Origin: Flavobacterium sp. UBA6721
Lineage (GTDB): Bacteria > Bacteroidota > Bacteroidia > Flavobacteriales > Flavobacteriaceae
Length of the DNA: 64,000 nucleotides
NCBI GenBank assembly: GCA_002454195.1
Contig: DKIJ01000031.1
Span: forward strand, 123,527 to 187,526
Reading direction: 5' to 3'
Below are positions 24,879-35,441 of this stretch, piece after piece; within the stretch, counting starts at the first letter, position 1; the number at the start of each line of letters is the position of its first letter. Made by a program: the position numbers and the translations under genes. A model generated the notes under the pieces. The model did not search any database. It was not told where the DNA came from and was given only the letters and a program-made list of their open reading frames with translations.

Positions 24879-26354
24879 TTATACTCGCGGATTGCTTTTT
24901 GTTTTAATAATACCCATCAAAGTAGCTTTCTCATTGTGGTAAATAAAATAGAGAAACAAAAGTAATAAAGTGATTCCAACAAAATAATTTTCTCTGAAAC
25001 CATAAAATGAAATCACCGAAAATAAAACAGAGGTACCTAAATAAGCGCCTATTTTTTTGAAATCATACGGAATAGGATAATATTTATTCCCTAAATAATA
25101 CGAAATAAGCATCATGCTTCCATAAGCTGCTAACGTAGCCACTGCCGAACCCATATAACTCATCTTTGGAATTAATAGAAAATTTAAAACTAAAGTGATG
25201 ATCGCTCCAACAATTGAAATATAAGCCCCAACATAGGTTTTGTCAATTAACTTATACCAAACCGAAAGATTGGTGTAAATTCCCAAACAGAAATTAGCCA
25301 AAATAATCAATGGTACTACTTTCATGGCTACCCAATAGGATTCGTCACGAATCATGATCATTTTAAATAAATCGGCAAAAACAATTACGCTTAACATGAT
25401 AAAAGAACCGAATATCACAAAATATTTGGTTACCATGGCATAGGTTTGTGGCGCATTTTTTTCGGAAGCGTGACTAAAAAAGAAAGGTTCAATTCCGAGC
25501 GTATATGCCGTACGGTACAACACCATAAACAAGCCCAACTTATAACAAGCCGAATACACGCCTACTTCGTCATCAGCTATAGCTTTCGGTAGTAATTTAG
25601 ACAATAGAATTTTATCAAATTGTTCGTTAACGGCAAAGGCTATTCCTGCAAACAGAATTGGCAAACCATAGACCATCATTTTTCGCCATAAGCTAAAATC
25701 AATTTTCCATCTTAAGAAAACATAATCGGGTGAAAGTACCACAAAAGTTAACAAACTAGCAATTATATTTGCCAAAAAGATATAGCCTACCTGAAAGTTT
25801 TCGATATAAAAGGAACTCACTAATCCTGTTGGATTATGCTCTGATAATTTGGGCAAATAAATCAAAAATAGAATACTAAGTAATAAATTCACTAAGACAT
25901 TCCCAATTTTAATGACTGCATACATAATAGGTCTTTGCAGTGCTCTTAACTTGGAAAATGGAATAATTACTAAGGCATCCAATACTAAAATCCAAATAGA
26001 ATAAGTAATGTATTGTGAATCAATCCCAGACCATTCGGCTAAGGTAGTTCTAAATAAAAGTGCTGTAACTAAAAAAACAATAGTAGTCCAGAAAATAGAA
26101 ACCATTGAAGTTTCCACCACCGATTGTTTGTCTTCTTCCTTATTAAAAAAACGAAAGAAAGCCGTTTCCATACCATAAGCCAAAATCACATTGAAGAAAA
26201 TCATCCATGCGAATATGATGGTTACTTTTCCGTATTCGTCTTTGGGAAGCAAGTCAGTATATAATGGCACTAACAGGAAGCTAAACATCCTTGGGACAAC
26301 CGTTGCGAGTCCGTAAATAGCCGTTTGTTGAAAAAGTTTTTTATATAACCCCAA
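24879..26354 (-). CDS. Polysaccharide flippase, Wzx/MATE-like
   Basis: The 491 residues are an inner-membrane protein with about 12-14 predicted transmembrane segments. The N terminus (LYKKLFQQTAIYGLATVVPRMFSFLLVPLY) is the usual start of the polysaccharide biosynthesis/oligosaccharide flippase family of the MOP superfamily. Such proteins flip lipid-linked sugar units to the periplasmic face. It lies downstream of the atp operon terminator, with dut and the nucleotidyltransferase after it. The substrate is unknown. Confidence 0.85.
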   Translation of the reverse strand: MGLYKKLFQQTAIYGLATVVPRMFSFLLVPLYTDLLPKDEYGKVTIIFAWMIFFNVILAYGMETAFFRFFNKEEDKQSVVETSMVSIFWTTIVFLVTALLFRTTLAEWSGIDSQYITYSIWILVLDALVIIPFSKLRALQRPIMYAVIKIGNVLVNLLLSILFLIYLPKLSEHNPTGLVSSFYIENFQVGYIFLANIIASLLTFVVLSPDYVFLRWKIDFSLWRKMMVYGLPILFAGIAFAVNEQFDKILLSKLLPKAIADDEVGVYSACYKLGLFMVLYRTAYTLGIEPFFFSHASEKNAPQTYAMVTKYFVIFGSFIMLSVIVFADLFKMIMIRDESYWVAMKVVPLIILANFCLGIYTNLSVWYKLIDKTYVGAYISIVGAIITLVLNFLLIPKMSYMGSAVATLAAYGSMMLISYYLGNKYYPIPYDFKKIGAYLGTSVLFSVISFYGFRENYFVGITLLLLFLYFIYHNEKATLMGIIKTKSNPRV

Positions 26355-26463
26355 AGTATACTGTCTTAATACATTTCGTAAAACAAAAATAACTAAATCT
26401 TTGGTTTAATCAGCGTAGGAATAAATGGATTCTGTTCTTTTTATAAACAGTTGGTACAAAAAA

Positions 26464-26492
26464 AAATAGCCGTGCTATTCACACGGCTATTT
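26464..26492 (-). terminator. Terminator of the ATP synthase operon
   Basis: The stem AAATAGCCGTG/CACGGCTATTT is perfect (11 bp) and is followed on the minus strand by eight T residues, 26 bp past the atpG stop codon. Confidence 0.9.
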
Positions 26493-26517
26493 CTATATAT
26501 GAAAATGAACTTTTCTA

Positions 26518-27378
26518 TTAAGCATTCAAGGCTTCCGCTCCACCAACAATCTCTAAGATTTCGTTAGTAATAGCAGCCTGACGTGCTTTGTTGTATGTTA
26601 ATTTCAATTGATTTCTCAACGCAGTTGCATTATCAGTTGCTTTGTGCATTGCTGTCATACGCGCACCATGTTCTGAAGCAAATGAATCACGGATTCCTTT
26701 GTACAATTGTGTTTTTAATGATTTAGGAATCAAAGTCAACACAATCTCTTCTTTAGATGGTTCAAAAATGTAATCAGAAGCAGCAACATTTACATCCGAT
26801 TTAACAGGAGCTAACGGTAAAAATTGTTCTGTTTGAACGATTTGAGTAGCCGCATTTTTAAATTGGTTATACACCAATTCAATTCTGTCGTACTCTCCTG
26901 CAACAAATTTTTCAGTTAATGTATCAGCAATTGCAGCTACGTTATCAAAAGTCAAAGTATCAAAGATTGCACTTTGATTTGAGATTACATTGTTAGTTTT
27001 GCTTAAAACATCATTTCCTTTTTTACCAATAGCAAAAACGTCAACTTGTTTTCCTGCATAAAATGCAGCACGATTTTTAACTTCTTTAATTACGTTTGAA
27101 TTAAAAGCACCACATAAACCTCTGTTAGAAGTAATCGCTACTAATAACACTTTTTTAATTTCACGTTGTGTAGTAAATTCTTCTCCTACTCCTCCTTCAA
27201 GAGTCGCAGAAAGGCCTTGTAATAATTCCGTTAATTTTTCGGCATAAGGGCGCATGGCTGTAATTGCATCCTGAGCTTTTTTAAGCTTAGCTGCAGAAAC
27301 CATTTTCATCGCCGATGTGATTTGCATCGTAGATGAAACGGAAGTAATTCTATTACGGATTTCCTTTAAATTTGCCAT
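26518..27378 (-). CDS. atpG: ATP synthase gamma subunit
   Basis: The gamma subunit forms the rotating central stalk of F1. The 286 residues have the family's N-terminal helix (EIRNRITSVSSTMQITSAMKMVSAAKLKKAQ) and the C-terminal helix (HKATDNATALRNQLKLTYNKARQAAITNEI), which pair as the coiled-coil shaft. The central Rossmann-like domain contains ITSNRGLCGAFNSNV. Length is normal. It is the last gene of the atp operon, separated from atpA by a 77-bp spacer that holds a 16-bp hairpin. Confidence 0.97.
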   Translation of the reverse strand: MANLKEIRNRITSVSSTMQITSAMKMVSAAKLKKAQDAITAMRPYAEKLTELLQGLSATLEGGVGEEFTTQREIKKVLLVAITSNRGLCGAFNSNVIKEVKNRAAFYAGKQVDVFAIGKKGNDVLSKTNNVISNQSAIFDTLTFDNVAAIADTLTEKFVAGEYDRIELVYNQFKNAATQIVQTEQFLPLAPVKSDVNVAASDYIFEPSKEEIVLTLIPKSLKTQLYKGIRDSFASEHGARMTAMHKATDNATALRNQLKLTYNKARQAAITNEILEIVGGAEALNA

Positions 27379-27400
27379 TTTTCTTTTGTATTAAGACTTT

Positions 27401-27444
27401 AGTATTAAGTACAAAGACCATCTTGATACTTTGTACTCAATACT
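27401..27444 (-). repeat. Hairpin between atpA and atpG
   Basis: AGTATTAAGTACAAAG (27401-27416) and CTTTGTACTCAATACT (27429-27444) pair over 16 bp, with one G-U pair if read as minus-strand RNA. No T run follows, so RNA processing or stability is likelier than termination. Confidence 0.7.
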
Positions 27445-27455
27445 TAATACTTATA

Positions 27456-29033
27456 TTAGTTATATTTTGCAGAAACTTCTTTCGCTACTGATTCGATAAC
27501 ATCAGTAATTGTATCATCAAGTTTACCTGCTTTTAAAGCATCAAGAGTTGGTCTGTGCTTAGCGTTCAAGAATTCTAAGAAATCTTTCTCGAATTCTTTT
27601 ACTTTAGCAACAGGAACATTTCTTAATAAGTTTTTAGATCCAGCATAGATAATTGCTACTTGGTCTTCTACAGTATAAGGATCGTTCAAACCTTGTTTTA
27701 AGATTTCAACGTTTCTTTTTCCTTTTTCAATTACGTTTAATGTAACAGCATCTAAATCAGAACCAAATTTAGCGAAAGCTTCTAATTCACGGAATTGAGC
27801 TTGGTCTAATTTTAAAGTACCTGATACTTTTTTCATTGATTTAATTTGAGCGTTACCTCCTACACGAGATACAGAGATACCTACGTTGATAGCAGGACGA
27901 ACCCCAGAGTTGAACAAGTCACCATCAAGGAAGATTTGTCCGTCAGTAATAGAGATTACGTTTGTTGGGATATATGCAGAAACGTCACCAGCCTGAGTTT
28001 CGATAATTGGTAAAGCAGTTAATGAACCTCCACCTTTAACGATTCCTTTGATAGACTCTGGTAAGTCGTTCATGTTTTTAGCAATTCCGTCATCAGCGAT
28101 TACTTTACAAGCACGCTCTAATAAACGAGAGTGTAAGTAGAAAACGTCTCCAGGATATGCCTCACGTCCCGGTGGTCTTCTTAATAAAAGAGATACCTCA
28201 CGGTAAGCAACAGCTTGTTTAGATAAATCATCATAAACAATTAAAGCTGGACGACCTGAATCTCTGAAATATTCTCCAATGGCAGCACCAGCGAATGGAG
28301 CGTAAACTTGCATTGGAGCTGGGTCAGAAGCATTAGCAGCAACGATAACTGTATAAGCCATTGCTCCTTTTTCTTCTAACATTTTTGCAATTCCTGCTAC
28401 CGTTGAAGCTTTTTGTCCAATAGCAACATAGATACAAAATACTGGTTTACCAGCATCATAAAATTCTTTTTGATTTAAGATAGTGTCGATACAAACAGTT
28501 GATTTACCTGTTTGACGGTCACCAATAACCAACTCACGTTGTCCACGACCTACTGGGATCATTGCATCTACTGCTTTTACTCCAGTTTGTAATGGCTCAG
28601 TAACTGGTTGACGGAAAACTACTCCAGGAGCTTTTCTTTCCAATGGCATTTCGTATAATTCTCCACCGATTGGTCCTTTACCATCAATTGGTTGACCTAA
28701 AGTGTTTACTACACGTCCTACCATTTGCTCTCCTACTTTAAGAGAAGCGATACGTTGTGTTCTTTTTGCAGTAGAACCTTCTTTGATTCCAGTAGATGGT
28801 CCTAAAAGTACCACACCTACATTATCTTCTTCTAAGTTCAATACAATAGCCTCAAGACCATTTTCAAATTCTACTAACTCTCCGTATTGTACATTTGAAA
28901 GCCCGTAAATACGAGCAATACCATCTCCAACTTGAAGTACCGTTCCTACTTCCTCTAGCGTAGCGCCAGATTCAAAACCTTCTACTTGCTTTCTTAATAT
29001 TGCTGAAATTTCAGCTGGTTTGATTTCCGCCAT
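27456..29033 (-). CDS. atpA: ATP synthase alpha subunit
   Basis: The alpha subunit forms the regulatory nucleotide-binding part of the F1 hexamer. The 525 residues hold the P-loop GDRQTGKST near residue 170, the family signature [14 protein letters not shown], and the [15 protein letters not shown]alker B region. Length is normal. atpH lies 37 bp upstream and atpG 77 bp downstream. As in other Bacteroidota, the beta and epsilon genes are not in this operon. Confidence 0.98.
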   Translation of the reverse strand: MAEIKPAEISAILRKQVEGFESGATLEEVGTVLQVGDGIARIYGLSNVQYGELVEFENGLEAIVLNLEEDNVGVVLLGPSTGIKEGSTAKRTQRIASLKVGEQMVGRVVNTLGQPIDGKGPIGGELYEMPLERKAPGVVFRQPVTEPLQTGVKAVDAMIPVGRGQRELVIGDRQTGKSTVCIDTILNQKEFYDAGKPVFCIYVAIGQKASTVAGIAKMLEEKGAMAYTVIVAANASDPAPMQVYAPFAGAAIGEYFRDSGRPALIVYDDLSKQAVAYREVSLLLRRPPGREAYPGDVFYLHSRLLERACKVIADDGIAKNMNDLPESIKGIVKGGGSLTALPIIETQAGDVSAYIPTNVISITDGQIFLDGDLFNSGVRPAINVGISVSRVGGNAQIKSMKKVSGTLKLDQAQFRELEAFAKFGSDLDAVTLNVIEKGKRNVEILKQGLNDPYTVEDQVAIIYAGSKNLLRNVPVAKVKEFEKDFLEFLNAKHRPTLDALKAGKLDDTITDVIESVAKEVSAKYN

Positions 29034-29070
29034 CTTAATTTATAATTTAGACACTTAGTGTGCAATAAAA

Positions 29071-29604
29071 CTAGTTACTTAATTCTTTTCTTAATACTTG
29101 TAATCGGTTAGCGATAGATGCATTGTATTGCTTATCACCTATAGTTAAAATAAATCCTCCAATGATAGCAGGATCTACTATATTTTTGATTGTCACTTTT
29201 TTATCTGACAAAGATGCAATTTTAGCCAATACTTTAGCTTCTAAAGCTGTATCCATTGGAATAGCTGTTGTTACTTTGGCTACTTCAACACCATTAGCTG
29301 CATCAAATTGACTTGAATAAGCTACTGCAATAGCTTCAAGGATTTCGAATCTTTTATTTTCAAATAATAAATGAAACAATCCTTTAGTTACTCCATTAAT
29401 AGAAGCAAAAACCTCTAACAATGCTTTTTCTTTAACATCAACACTAATAGTTGGACTCTGAATAAAAGTATTTAACTCAGAATTACTTTTAATTGTTGAA
29501 GCGATTAAAATCATATCGTTATTCACCTCGCTAGCTACTCCAATAGAGTTTGCCATATCAAGGATTGCTTTTGCATAACGAATTGCTGCTCTTGTACCTG
29601 CCAT
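29071..29604 (-). CDS. atpH: ATP synthase delta subunit
   Basis: Delta (OSCP-like) joins the F1 hexamer to the peripheral stalk. The 177 residues start with RAAIRYAKAILDMA, the canonical N-terminal helix (Y-A-x-A-L/I), and end with the conserved GGFILTIGDKQYNASI segment and a basic NRLQVLRKEL helix. It starts 4 bp after the atpF stop, so the genes are translationally coupled. Confidence 0.95.
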   Translation of the reverse strand: MAGTRAAIRYAKAILDMANSIGVASEVNNDMILIASTIKSNSELNTFIQSPTISVDVKEKALLEVFASINGVTKGLFHLLFENKRFEILEAIAVAYSSQFDAANGVEVAKVTTAIPMDTALEAKVLAKIASLSDKKVTIKNIVDPAIIGGFILTIGDKQYNASIANRLQVLRKELSN

Positions 29605-29608
29605 AATA

Positions 29609-30109
29609 TTAGTTTAGCTTTACGTCACCTAACATTTTCTCAACTAATTTAGTTTGAGCTTCAGTATTAGATAATTCGTCTTTCAATAATTTTTCTGCGA
29701 TACTCAATGATAATGTAGAAACTTGAGATTTTAATTCAGCCATAGCTGCATTTTTCTCGCTTTCGATAGCAGCTTTAGCTTGATCAATCATTTTTTGACC
29801 TTGAGCTTGAGCTTCTGTTTTAGCGTCAGCAACCATTTTCTCTTTCATCTCACGAGCTTCTTTCAACATAGCATCACGCTCTGCTCTAGCTTCGTTTAAA
29901 ATTCTTTGATTATCAGCTTGAAGATCTTGCATTTCTTTTCTTGCGTTTTCAGCAGAAACTAATGCATTTTTGATTCCTTCTTCTCTTTCATTAACTGCAT
30001 CAAGAATAGGTTTCCAAGCGAATTTTTTCAATAAAAATATTAATCCAACAAATATTAATACTTGCCAAAAAAACAAACCAAACTCAAACTGATTAATTAA
30101 CTTTTCCAT
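29609..30109 (-). CDS. atpF: ATP synthase b subunit
   Basis: The b subunit is the peripheral stalk. The 166 residues have one N-terminal transmembrane helix (FGLFFWQVLIFVGLIFLLKKF), the usual WKPI motif at the membrane exit, and a long charged helix rich in Ala, Glu and Lys that forms the stator dimer. Length is normal. It follows atpE after 121 bp and precedes atpH by 4 bp. Confidence 0.96.
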   Translation of the reverse strand: MEKLINQFEFGLFFWQVLIFVGLIFLLKKFAWKPILDAVNEREEGIKNALVSAENARKEMQDLQADNQRILNEARAERDAMLKEAREMKEKMVADAKTEAQAQGQKMIDQAKAAIESEKNAAMAELKSQVSTLSLSIAEKLLKDELSNTEAQTKLVEKMLGDVKLN

Positions 30110-30230
30110 TATATATAATTCTAAGTTTTATTTTTTATTTAATCTTATTGCAAGACTGCAATGTAATGTTTTAATTTTAAAAACAATAGTTACAACCAAC
30201 CGTTGCAACTATCGTTTTTTTGAATTTTAA

Positions 30231-30473
<243 letters not shown>

Positions 30474-30474
30474 T

Positions 30475-30502
30475 TAGAAATTAGAACAACTTCTAATTTC
30501 TA
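30475..30502 (-). repeat. Hairpin between atpB and atpE
   Basis: TAGAAATTAGAA and TTCTAATTTCTA form a perfect 12-bp stem with a CAAC loop. Flanking words (TTAGAGTTTAGAACTTAG ... TTTCTAACTTTTAG) extend the self-complementarity. No T run follows. Confidence 0.75.
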
Positions 30503-30520
30503 CTTTCACATTTCTAACTT

Positions 30521-31681
30521 TTAGTGGTGCCCTTCTTCGTGGTGGTGTTCTTCAACAGCGGCACCAAAATAAAGTGCTGATAACATTGTGAAAATATAGG
30601 CTTGTAAAAATGCTACCAAGATTTCAAGAATTGAAAGAACAAAAGCTAATCCAAATGATAAACTACTTCCGATCCAACTTTTGAAAATAAACATTAAACC
30701 TAAGATACTCATCAATACAATGTGACCTGCAAAAATATTAGCATACAAACGAATCATTAATGAGAATGGTTTGATAAACACTCCTAACAATTCAATTGGT
30801 GCTAAAATGATACGCATTGGTTTTGGTACACCTGGCATCCAGAAAATGTGACCCCAATAATTTTTATTTGCAGTTAAATTTGTAATCAAGAAAGTTAAAA
30901 GCGCCAAAGAAAAAGTTACTGTAAAGTTTCCAGTAGCATTGATTCCTAGAGGTGTTAATCCAAAAATATTTAAGAATAATACAAAGAAGAAAATAGTCAA
31001 TAAATAACTCATGTATTTTTTGTATTTCTTTTCTCCAATATTTGGGATCGCAATTTCGTCACGAACATACACTACAAGTGGCTCAAAGAAACGTCCAACT
31101 CCAGTAGCAATTCCACCATTTTTAGCATACGATTTAGCTAAGTTTGTGAAAACAAAAAACATTAAAATTGCAGCTGCTATAATAGAAACTACAGTTTTAG
31201 TGATTGAAAAGTCTATAGGACGAACATTGTCAGGGTGACCTGTTTCTTCATTCTCATGAATTGTCCCTGATGCATCTGTTCTATAGATTTTACCATCGTG
31301 GTGATTAATTACATAATAATTTCCGTTAGACTCAGCTACTTCTTTTCCGTGGTGAAATTTAGCAGAAGAAAAAATATGCAAACCATTATCCCACAAGATA
31401 ACTGGTAATGGAAATCCCCAGCTTTCTCCTGTTTCATCATCTTGAGTTAATGAGAAATCATGAGAATCTAAAACGTGGTGACCAATGAACGCTTTAATTT
31501 TAGATTTTAAATCAGCTGGCTCAGCATGACCTCCTTCATGGTGTCCTTCGGCTGCTACTTCGTGAGTTGCTTCTTCATGTACTTGTAACGAATCAACTTC
31601 CTGATTTGCAAAACTTACCAATGGAAGACACGCTAAAAATGCTACTAAAATCAATCTAAGTGGTCTCTTTAAAATCACCAT
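30521..31681 (-). CDS. atpB: ATP synthase a subunit
   Basis: The a subunit forms the proton half-channels of Fo. The 386 residues are longer than E. coli AtpB (271) because of a signal-peptide-bearing N-terminal region of about 110 residues rich in His and Glu, as in other Bacteroidota. The transmembrane part starts near 165. The essential Arg is in FSLMIRLYANIFAGH. The last residues (EEHHHEEGHH) are His-rich. The segment FSITKTVVSIIAAAILMFFVF is the first core helix. Start choice follows the signal peptide. Confidence 0.96.
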   Translation of the reverse strand: MVILKRPLRLILVAFLACLPLVSFANQEVDSLQVHEEATHEVAAEGHHEGGHAEPADLKSKIKAFIGHHVLDSHDFSLTQDDETGESWGFPLPVILWDNGLHIFSSAKFHHGKEVAESNGNYYVINHHDGKIYRTDASGTIHENEETGHPDNVRPIDFSITKTVVSIIAAAILMFFVFTNLAKSYAKNGGIATGVGRFFEPLVVYVRDEIAIPNIGEKKYKKYMSYLLTIFFFVLFLNIFGLTPLGINATGNFTVTFSLALLTFLITNLTANKNYWGHIFWMPGVPKPMRIILAPIELLGVFIKPFSLMIRLYANIFAGHIVLMSILGLMFIFKSWIGSSLSFGLAFVLSILEILVAFLQAYIFTMLSALYFGAAVEEHHHEEGHH

Positions 31682-31798
31682 AATTACTAAATATGTTATA
31701 TTTACGTTTCTAAAATTTGGCGCAAAGGTACATTTTTTATTAATATCCGAAAGGATATGAAAACATATTTTTTATAATCCCTTGCTAAACCCTGTTTT

Positions 31799-32191
31799 TT
31801 AAGCCTTTTTGCTTAGTATTCTTATAGTTACAATTGTTTCAATTGTTAAAAATAGGATAAACATAACAAAAAAATTTCGCTTCTCAATTGTTATGTCATG
31901 ATGCCTAATCTCCAGAATAGGTTTCAATAGTAAATAATAAATACCCATTTTGAAAGTTGTTACCAACAAAAAAGACATTCCTACCTGATCAAAATTACGC
32001 TTCTCAATGATTAATAATATCGTAATAACGACAAATGTGAGCCCAAAAAAGATAGCATAAAGTTTTTCCAAACTATAATAAAACAGCTCTTGATTAATAT
32101 TGAATAGATAAAAACTCAACTGGTGTAGCCCATAACCTATAAGCACTAAAAACACTAATAATAAATAGGTTTTATAATTTTTCACAAACAT
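31799..32191 (-). CDS. Small membrane protein of the atp operon (DUF6168-like)
   Basis: The 130 residues are mostly membrane: four hydrophobic segments (LLLVFLVLIGYGLHQLSFYLF, LYAIFFGLTFVVITILLII, MSFLLVTTFKMGIYYLLL, FVMFILFLTIETIVTIRIL) with basic connecting loops. It sits between the AtpZ-like gene and atpB, which is where other bacteria have AtpI/AtpR-like assembly helpers. I believe it belongs to DUF6168, known only by position. An Fo-assembly role is inferred. Confidence 0.6.
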   Translation of the reverse strand: MFVKNYKTYLLLVFLVLIGYGLHQLSFYLFNINQELFYYSLEKLYAIFFGLTFVVITILLIIEKRNFDQVGMSFLLVTTFKMGIYYLLLKPILEIRHHDITIEKRNFFVMFILFLTIETIVTIRILSKKA

Positions 32192-32220
32192 CTTTGCTGT
32201 TTTAAAAAAGCAATTTTTAA

Positions 32221-32451
32221 CTATTCTTTATCCTTATTAATTTCATTAACTTGAAGTATCACATTGTACAGCGCCACAAAAACACCTACTAAAACCAACA
32301 CTTTATTGTAATAGAATTTAGGATGCGGATGATTCTCATCTAGCCAATCACCTAAATAAGAAAACAAAAAAATGATCACTCCCATTTGAATTGGAATGTT
32401 TATCAAGGCTAACCATTTACTTGTTCTTTTATTGTTAGGCTTTTTATCCAT
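32221..32451 (-). CDS. AtpZ/AtpI-family protein
   Basis: The 76 residues carry two transmembrane helices, IPIQMGVIIFLFSYLGDWLD and VLVLVGVFVALYNVIL, separated by a short DENHPHPKF loop. This is the AtpZ/AtpI pattern near Fo operons. In other bacteria these proteins help assemble or supply magnesium to the ATP synthase. The ATG directly follows the bactofilin stop codon with no gap. Confidence 0.85.
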   Translation of the reverse strand: MDKKPNNKRTSKWLALINIPIQMGVIIFLFSYLGDWLDENHPHPKFYYNKVLVLVGVFVALYNVILQVNEINKDKE

Positions 32452-32823
32452 CTATTCTATTATTTGATTGTTTTTCATGATACAAGTTGCGCTAAAATCG
32501 GCACCCGGTTCAACTGCTAATTTGCCTACAATGGCTTCACCATAAATACTCGCCTTAGATTTTACATTTAACAATTCCGTCACTTGAATTTTTCCTTTAA
32601 ATTTCCCTTCAATATCAATATTGTTGCAACTTATATCACCTGTAACACTGCCCGAAGGCCCAATAACCAATTTACCTGTAGATTGAAAATTACCTATTAA
32701 TTCTCCATCCAATCTAAAATCAGCCATAGAAACGATATCACCTTTTATTACCGTACCTTCCACTATTCGATTGGTTTTTCCTAAAAGGTCAGTATACGGT
32801 TTTTCTTTTTTATTAAACATCAT
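32452..32823 (-). CDS. Bactofilin
   Basis: Bactofilins are small cytoskeletal proteins that polymerise through a right-handed beta-helix and often organise envelope machines. The 123 residues are almost all beta-helix repeats with Gly at turns (EGTVIKGDIVSMADFRLDGEL, GSVTGDISCNNIDIEGKF, SKASIYGEAIVGKLAVEPG). The start codon overlaps the sprE stop by one base (TAATG), and its own stop abuts the next start. The tight coupling to sprE and the ATP synthase genes suggests a link to the gliding/secretion apparatus or simply a shared promoter. Confidence 0.88.
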   Translation of the reverse strand: MMFNKKEKPYTDLLGKTNRIVEGTVIKGDIVSMADFRLDGELIGNFQSTGKLVIGPSGSVTGDISCNNIDIEGKFKGKIQVTELLNVKSKASIYGEAIVGKLAVEPGADFSATCIMKNNQIIE

Positions 32824-35441
32824 TATTGCTTTTTAAATTCTAAATATAAATTTAGATTTTTCTTCATTTGCACAAGATTGTAATTTTCGTTTGATATTAC
32901 AATTGCTGCAGTTTCCATTTTATAAGTTGGATTTTCCTTAAGCATTGAGGCAACATAATTAGCATAGTCCTGTGAACTAATACCTTGAACAATTACAAAT
33001 CCACTGGTAGCATCATAATTTTGATAGCTTACGTTCATTTTTGAGGTGTTTTCAAGCTGAATAAATTTAGCTATTTTCTCCTCAATCGTTTTTTTATCAT
33101 TTAGTGCTGTTATTGCTACAGGATATAAAATTTTCCAATTTTTGGATGCTGTATTTTCAAAATTTTTATTTTCTAACAACGGAATTTGTTCTGCTAAGAT
33201 ACTCGTAGCATTTTTACCTTCTTCGGTATTAGGATAATTGCTGGCTACATTTTCCAAGGCTGCTTTGTATGCTGCTAATCCATTTTGTTTTCCAATCGTA
33301 TTGGCTTTAAGCAATTCTAATTTAGAGACAATTTCTTCACCTGAAAATTGATTAATTAATCCGTCAATTTTTGCCATCACCACATCAAATTCTTCGTTAA
33401 GGTATTGCTGGTAGATTTTTTTATAAACCACTTCTGGACTCCCTTCATCGATTACAACATTAGCATTATTGAGTATTTGAGCATATCTTGAGTCAGGATA
33501 CTGTGCAAGAATCTTACTTCTGTAGGTTTCTGCTTTTTCGCTATCTAAAGTTTGATAAATTTTATACAAATGGTACATAATAGGAAGGACCAATTTTTCT
33601 TCTGGTTGATAGCTCAATAATTGCTCGAGTTTTTTGGCTGCTAGTTCATTTTCTTTGAACTTCTCTTTGTAAATAACTCCTAATTGATAATAAGCATCAT
33701 TACGTTCCTTAGCAATACTATCAATAGCTGTTGTGGCTGTAGGTAATTGCCCTATATAAAAATCTGGAGTATATCTTGGATTTACTTCCTCTACTGGTTT
33801 TGGATTTCCGGCTGTTGCTTCTTCTGAAACTACCGCTGTAGAATCATTTTGTTGCTGATTAGCAAGACTCGATGTCGATGAGAGTCTCCAATAGCCTCCT
33901 AAAGTACGTTTGCCCCAATTTTTCTTAAATGCTACTTTTCCAAAAGAAACTGTATTGGGATTGTAAAAATAAAAACTGTTTTCCGATGGAAGATTTGCCA
34001 TTGAGGGCGGTGCAAATGGAAGTGCCGCTACTGGGTTATTAGCGGATACAGGACCGTCGTTTACTGCCGCTTTGTTATTTCTTTCGATGTTTTTTTGCTT
34101 TTCAGCTTCTTTTTCTTCTAACTTTTTTTTAGCCTCATCCTCTTTTTTAAACTTTTGGATTTGCTCTTCGTAGTACGCTATTTTTTCTGCTTCTGGTAAT
34201 GCTACTACTCTAAGGATACTATCATTCCTAAGTGCAATTGCTTCGTAGAAAATAACTTCATCCAAATTTTTACGTCTCTTTTCAATATGAATAAATTCTC
34301 TGGTCTTAGGATTTAATTTTACCAAAGTACTATCGTAATATGTAGCCGCTTGTAAATAACGAGCATTTCTGAAATGAATATTTCCAATATTTCTATAATT
34401 GGAAGCTGTTAAATAATTATCCGATTGGGATTTCCTCAAAGAGGTAGTATAGTATTCAATAGCCTTATCTTCCTTTCCTGTTTTATCATAAAAAATCGCC
34501 ATTTGATGATTTAAAATATCCAAATACGGACGATTTTCTCTGTTTTCCAACAATTTATGGTATTTTTCATCAAAGGCCAATTTGTCCCCATTTTGATAAT
34601 CGAATAGCTGGGCTAACCGGGCTTGAGAATGCATCATGTACTTTCTATCCGATTTTCGGTTCATCTTAATTACGGCTTCAAAATAAGCTCTTGCTTGATC
34701 ATTATCCCCTTTCTCTTGATACAATTGTCCTATAATAAAACGGTATCTGGCTTTTTCATTGTTTCGGGTGCTAAAATTGACTGCTTTTTTTAAACGAACA
34801 ATAGCACTGTCTTTTTCCTCTAAATTCAAAAAAGAGGCAGCCATTAGAGCATTGGCATCAGCCATAATTTGTTTTTTGGGATGGATTTCCTTGAGCATTT
34901 TAGAAATGTTTTTAATAGCTAAAACATCATTTCCTAAACGCATATTGGTTTTTTCACGCCAAATTTTAGCCTCATCTATACGACTACTATTAGGATATTT
35001 ATACAAAACATAATTAAAAGCATCCAATGCGGGAATAAAACGTTTGTCGTAATAACGTGCTTTACCTAATAATATATAAGCTTCATCGATTTGCGAGTTG
35101 CGCTCCCTTCCTTTAATATACATGGAATGCTTTTGAATAGCCTTAGTTGCTTTTTCCTCTGCTTTTGCAAAATCGGCATTTTTAGAGGTATCTGCCACCA
35201 CTAGATCTTCATCAATATTCATAGGCTCAACTGGCAAAAGTTCCCAAAAATTATCTTGGTTACTCGCATCGATTGCCTTGATTCCCTTATCCAATGCAAT
35301 TTGTCCATTATATAAAATGTTATACTGTGTACTTAGGGCATGTGAATTTCTAGCCAAAAAAGTATCCTTCCTTGTAGAGCAGGCTACTAATATGCACAAA
35401 CATCCTAAAGGAATGTAATATTTAAATCTATTGGTTTTCAA
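32823..35441 (-). CDS. sprE: SprE (PorW), type IX secretion/gliding TPR lipoprotein
   Basis: SprE/PorW is a lipoprotein needed for type IX secretion and gliding in Flavobacterium and Porphyromonas. The 872 residues begin with a lipoprotein signal (lipobox LVACS, Cys near 21), the segment TQYNILYNGQIALDKG that is typical of the family, and many TPR units (ARYYDKRFIPALDAFNYVLYKYPN, GQLYQEKGDNDQARAYFEAV, GKEDKAIEYYTTSL). A Lys/Glu coiled coil lies near 400-440. A Pro/Asn linker follows, then more TPRs to about 760. The C terminus holds a compact beta-rich domain. It is the promoter-proximal gene of the operon with bactofilin and the atp genes. Confidence 0.88.
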   Translation of the reverse strand: MKTNRFKYYIPLGCLCILVACSTRKDTFLARNSHALSTQYNILYNGQIALDKGIKAIDASNQDNFWELLPVEPMNIDEDLVVADTSKNADFAKAEEKATKAIQKHSMYIKGRERNSQIDEAYILLGKARYYDKRFIPALDAFNYVLYKYPNSSRIDEAKIWREKTNMRLGNDVLAIKNISKMLKEIHPKKQIMADANALMAASFLNLEEKDSAIVRLKKAVNFSTRNNEKARYRFIIGQLYQEKGDNDQARAYFEAVIKMNRKSDRKYMMHSQARLAQLFDYQNGDKLAFDEKYHKLLENRENRPYLDILNHQMAIFYDKTGKEDKAIEYYTTSLRKSQSDNYLTASNYRNIGNIHFRNARYLQAATYYDSTLVKLNPKTREFIHIEKRRKNLDEVIFYEAIALRNDSILRVVALPEAEKIAYYEEQIQKFKKEDEAKKKLEEKEAEKQKNIERNNKAAVNDGPVSANNPVAALPFAPPSMANLPSENSFYFYNPNTVSFGKVAFKKNWGKRTLGGYWRLSSTSSLANQQQNDSTAVVSEEATAGNPKPVEEVNPRYTPDFYIGQLPTATTAIDSIAKERNDAYYQLGVIYKEKFKENELAAKKLEQLLSYQPEEKLVLPIMYHLYKIYQTLDSEKAETYRSKILAQYPDSRYAQILNNANVVIDEGSPEVVYKKIYQQYLNEEFDVVMAKIDGLINQFSGEEIVSKLELLKANTIGKQNGLAAYKAALENVASNYPNTEEGKNATSILAEQIPLLENKNFENTASKNWKILYPVAITALNDKKTIEEKIAKFIQLENTSKMNVSYQNYDATSGFVIVQGISSQDYANYVASMLKENPTYKMETAAIVISNENYNLVQMKKNLNLYLEFKKQ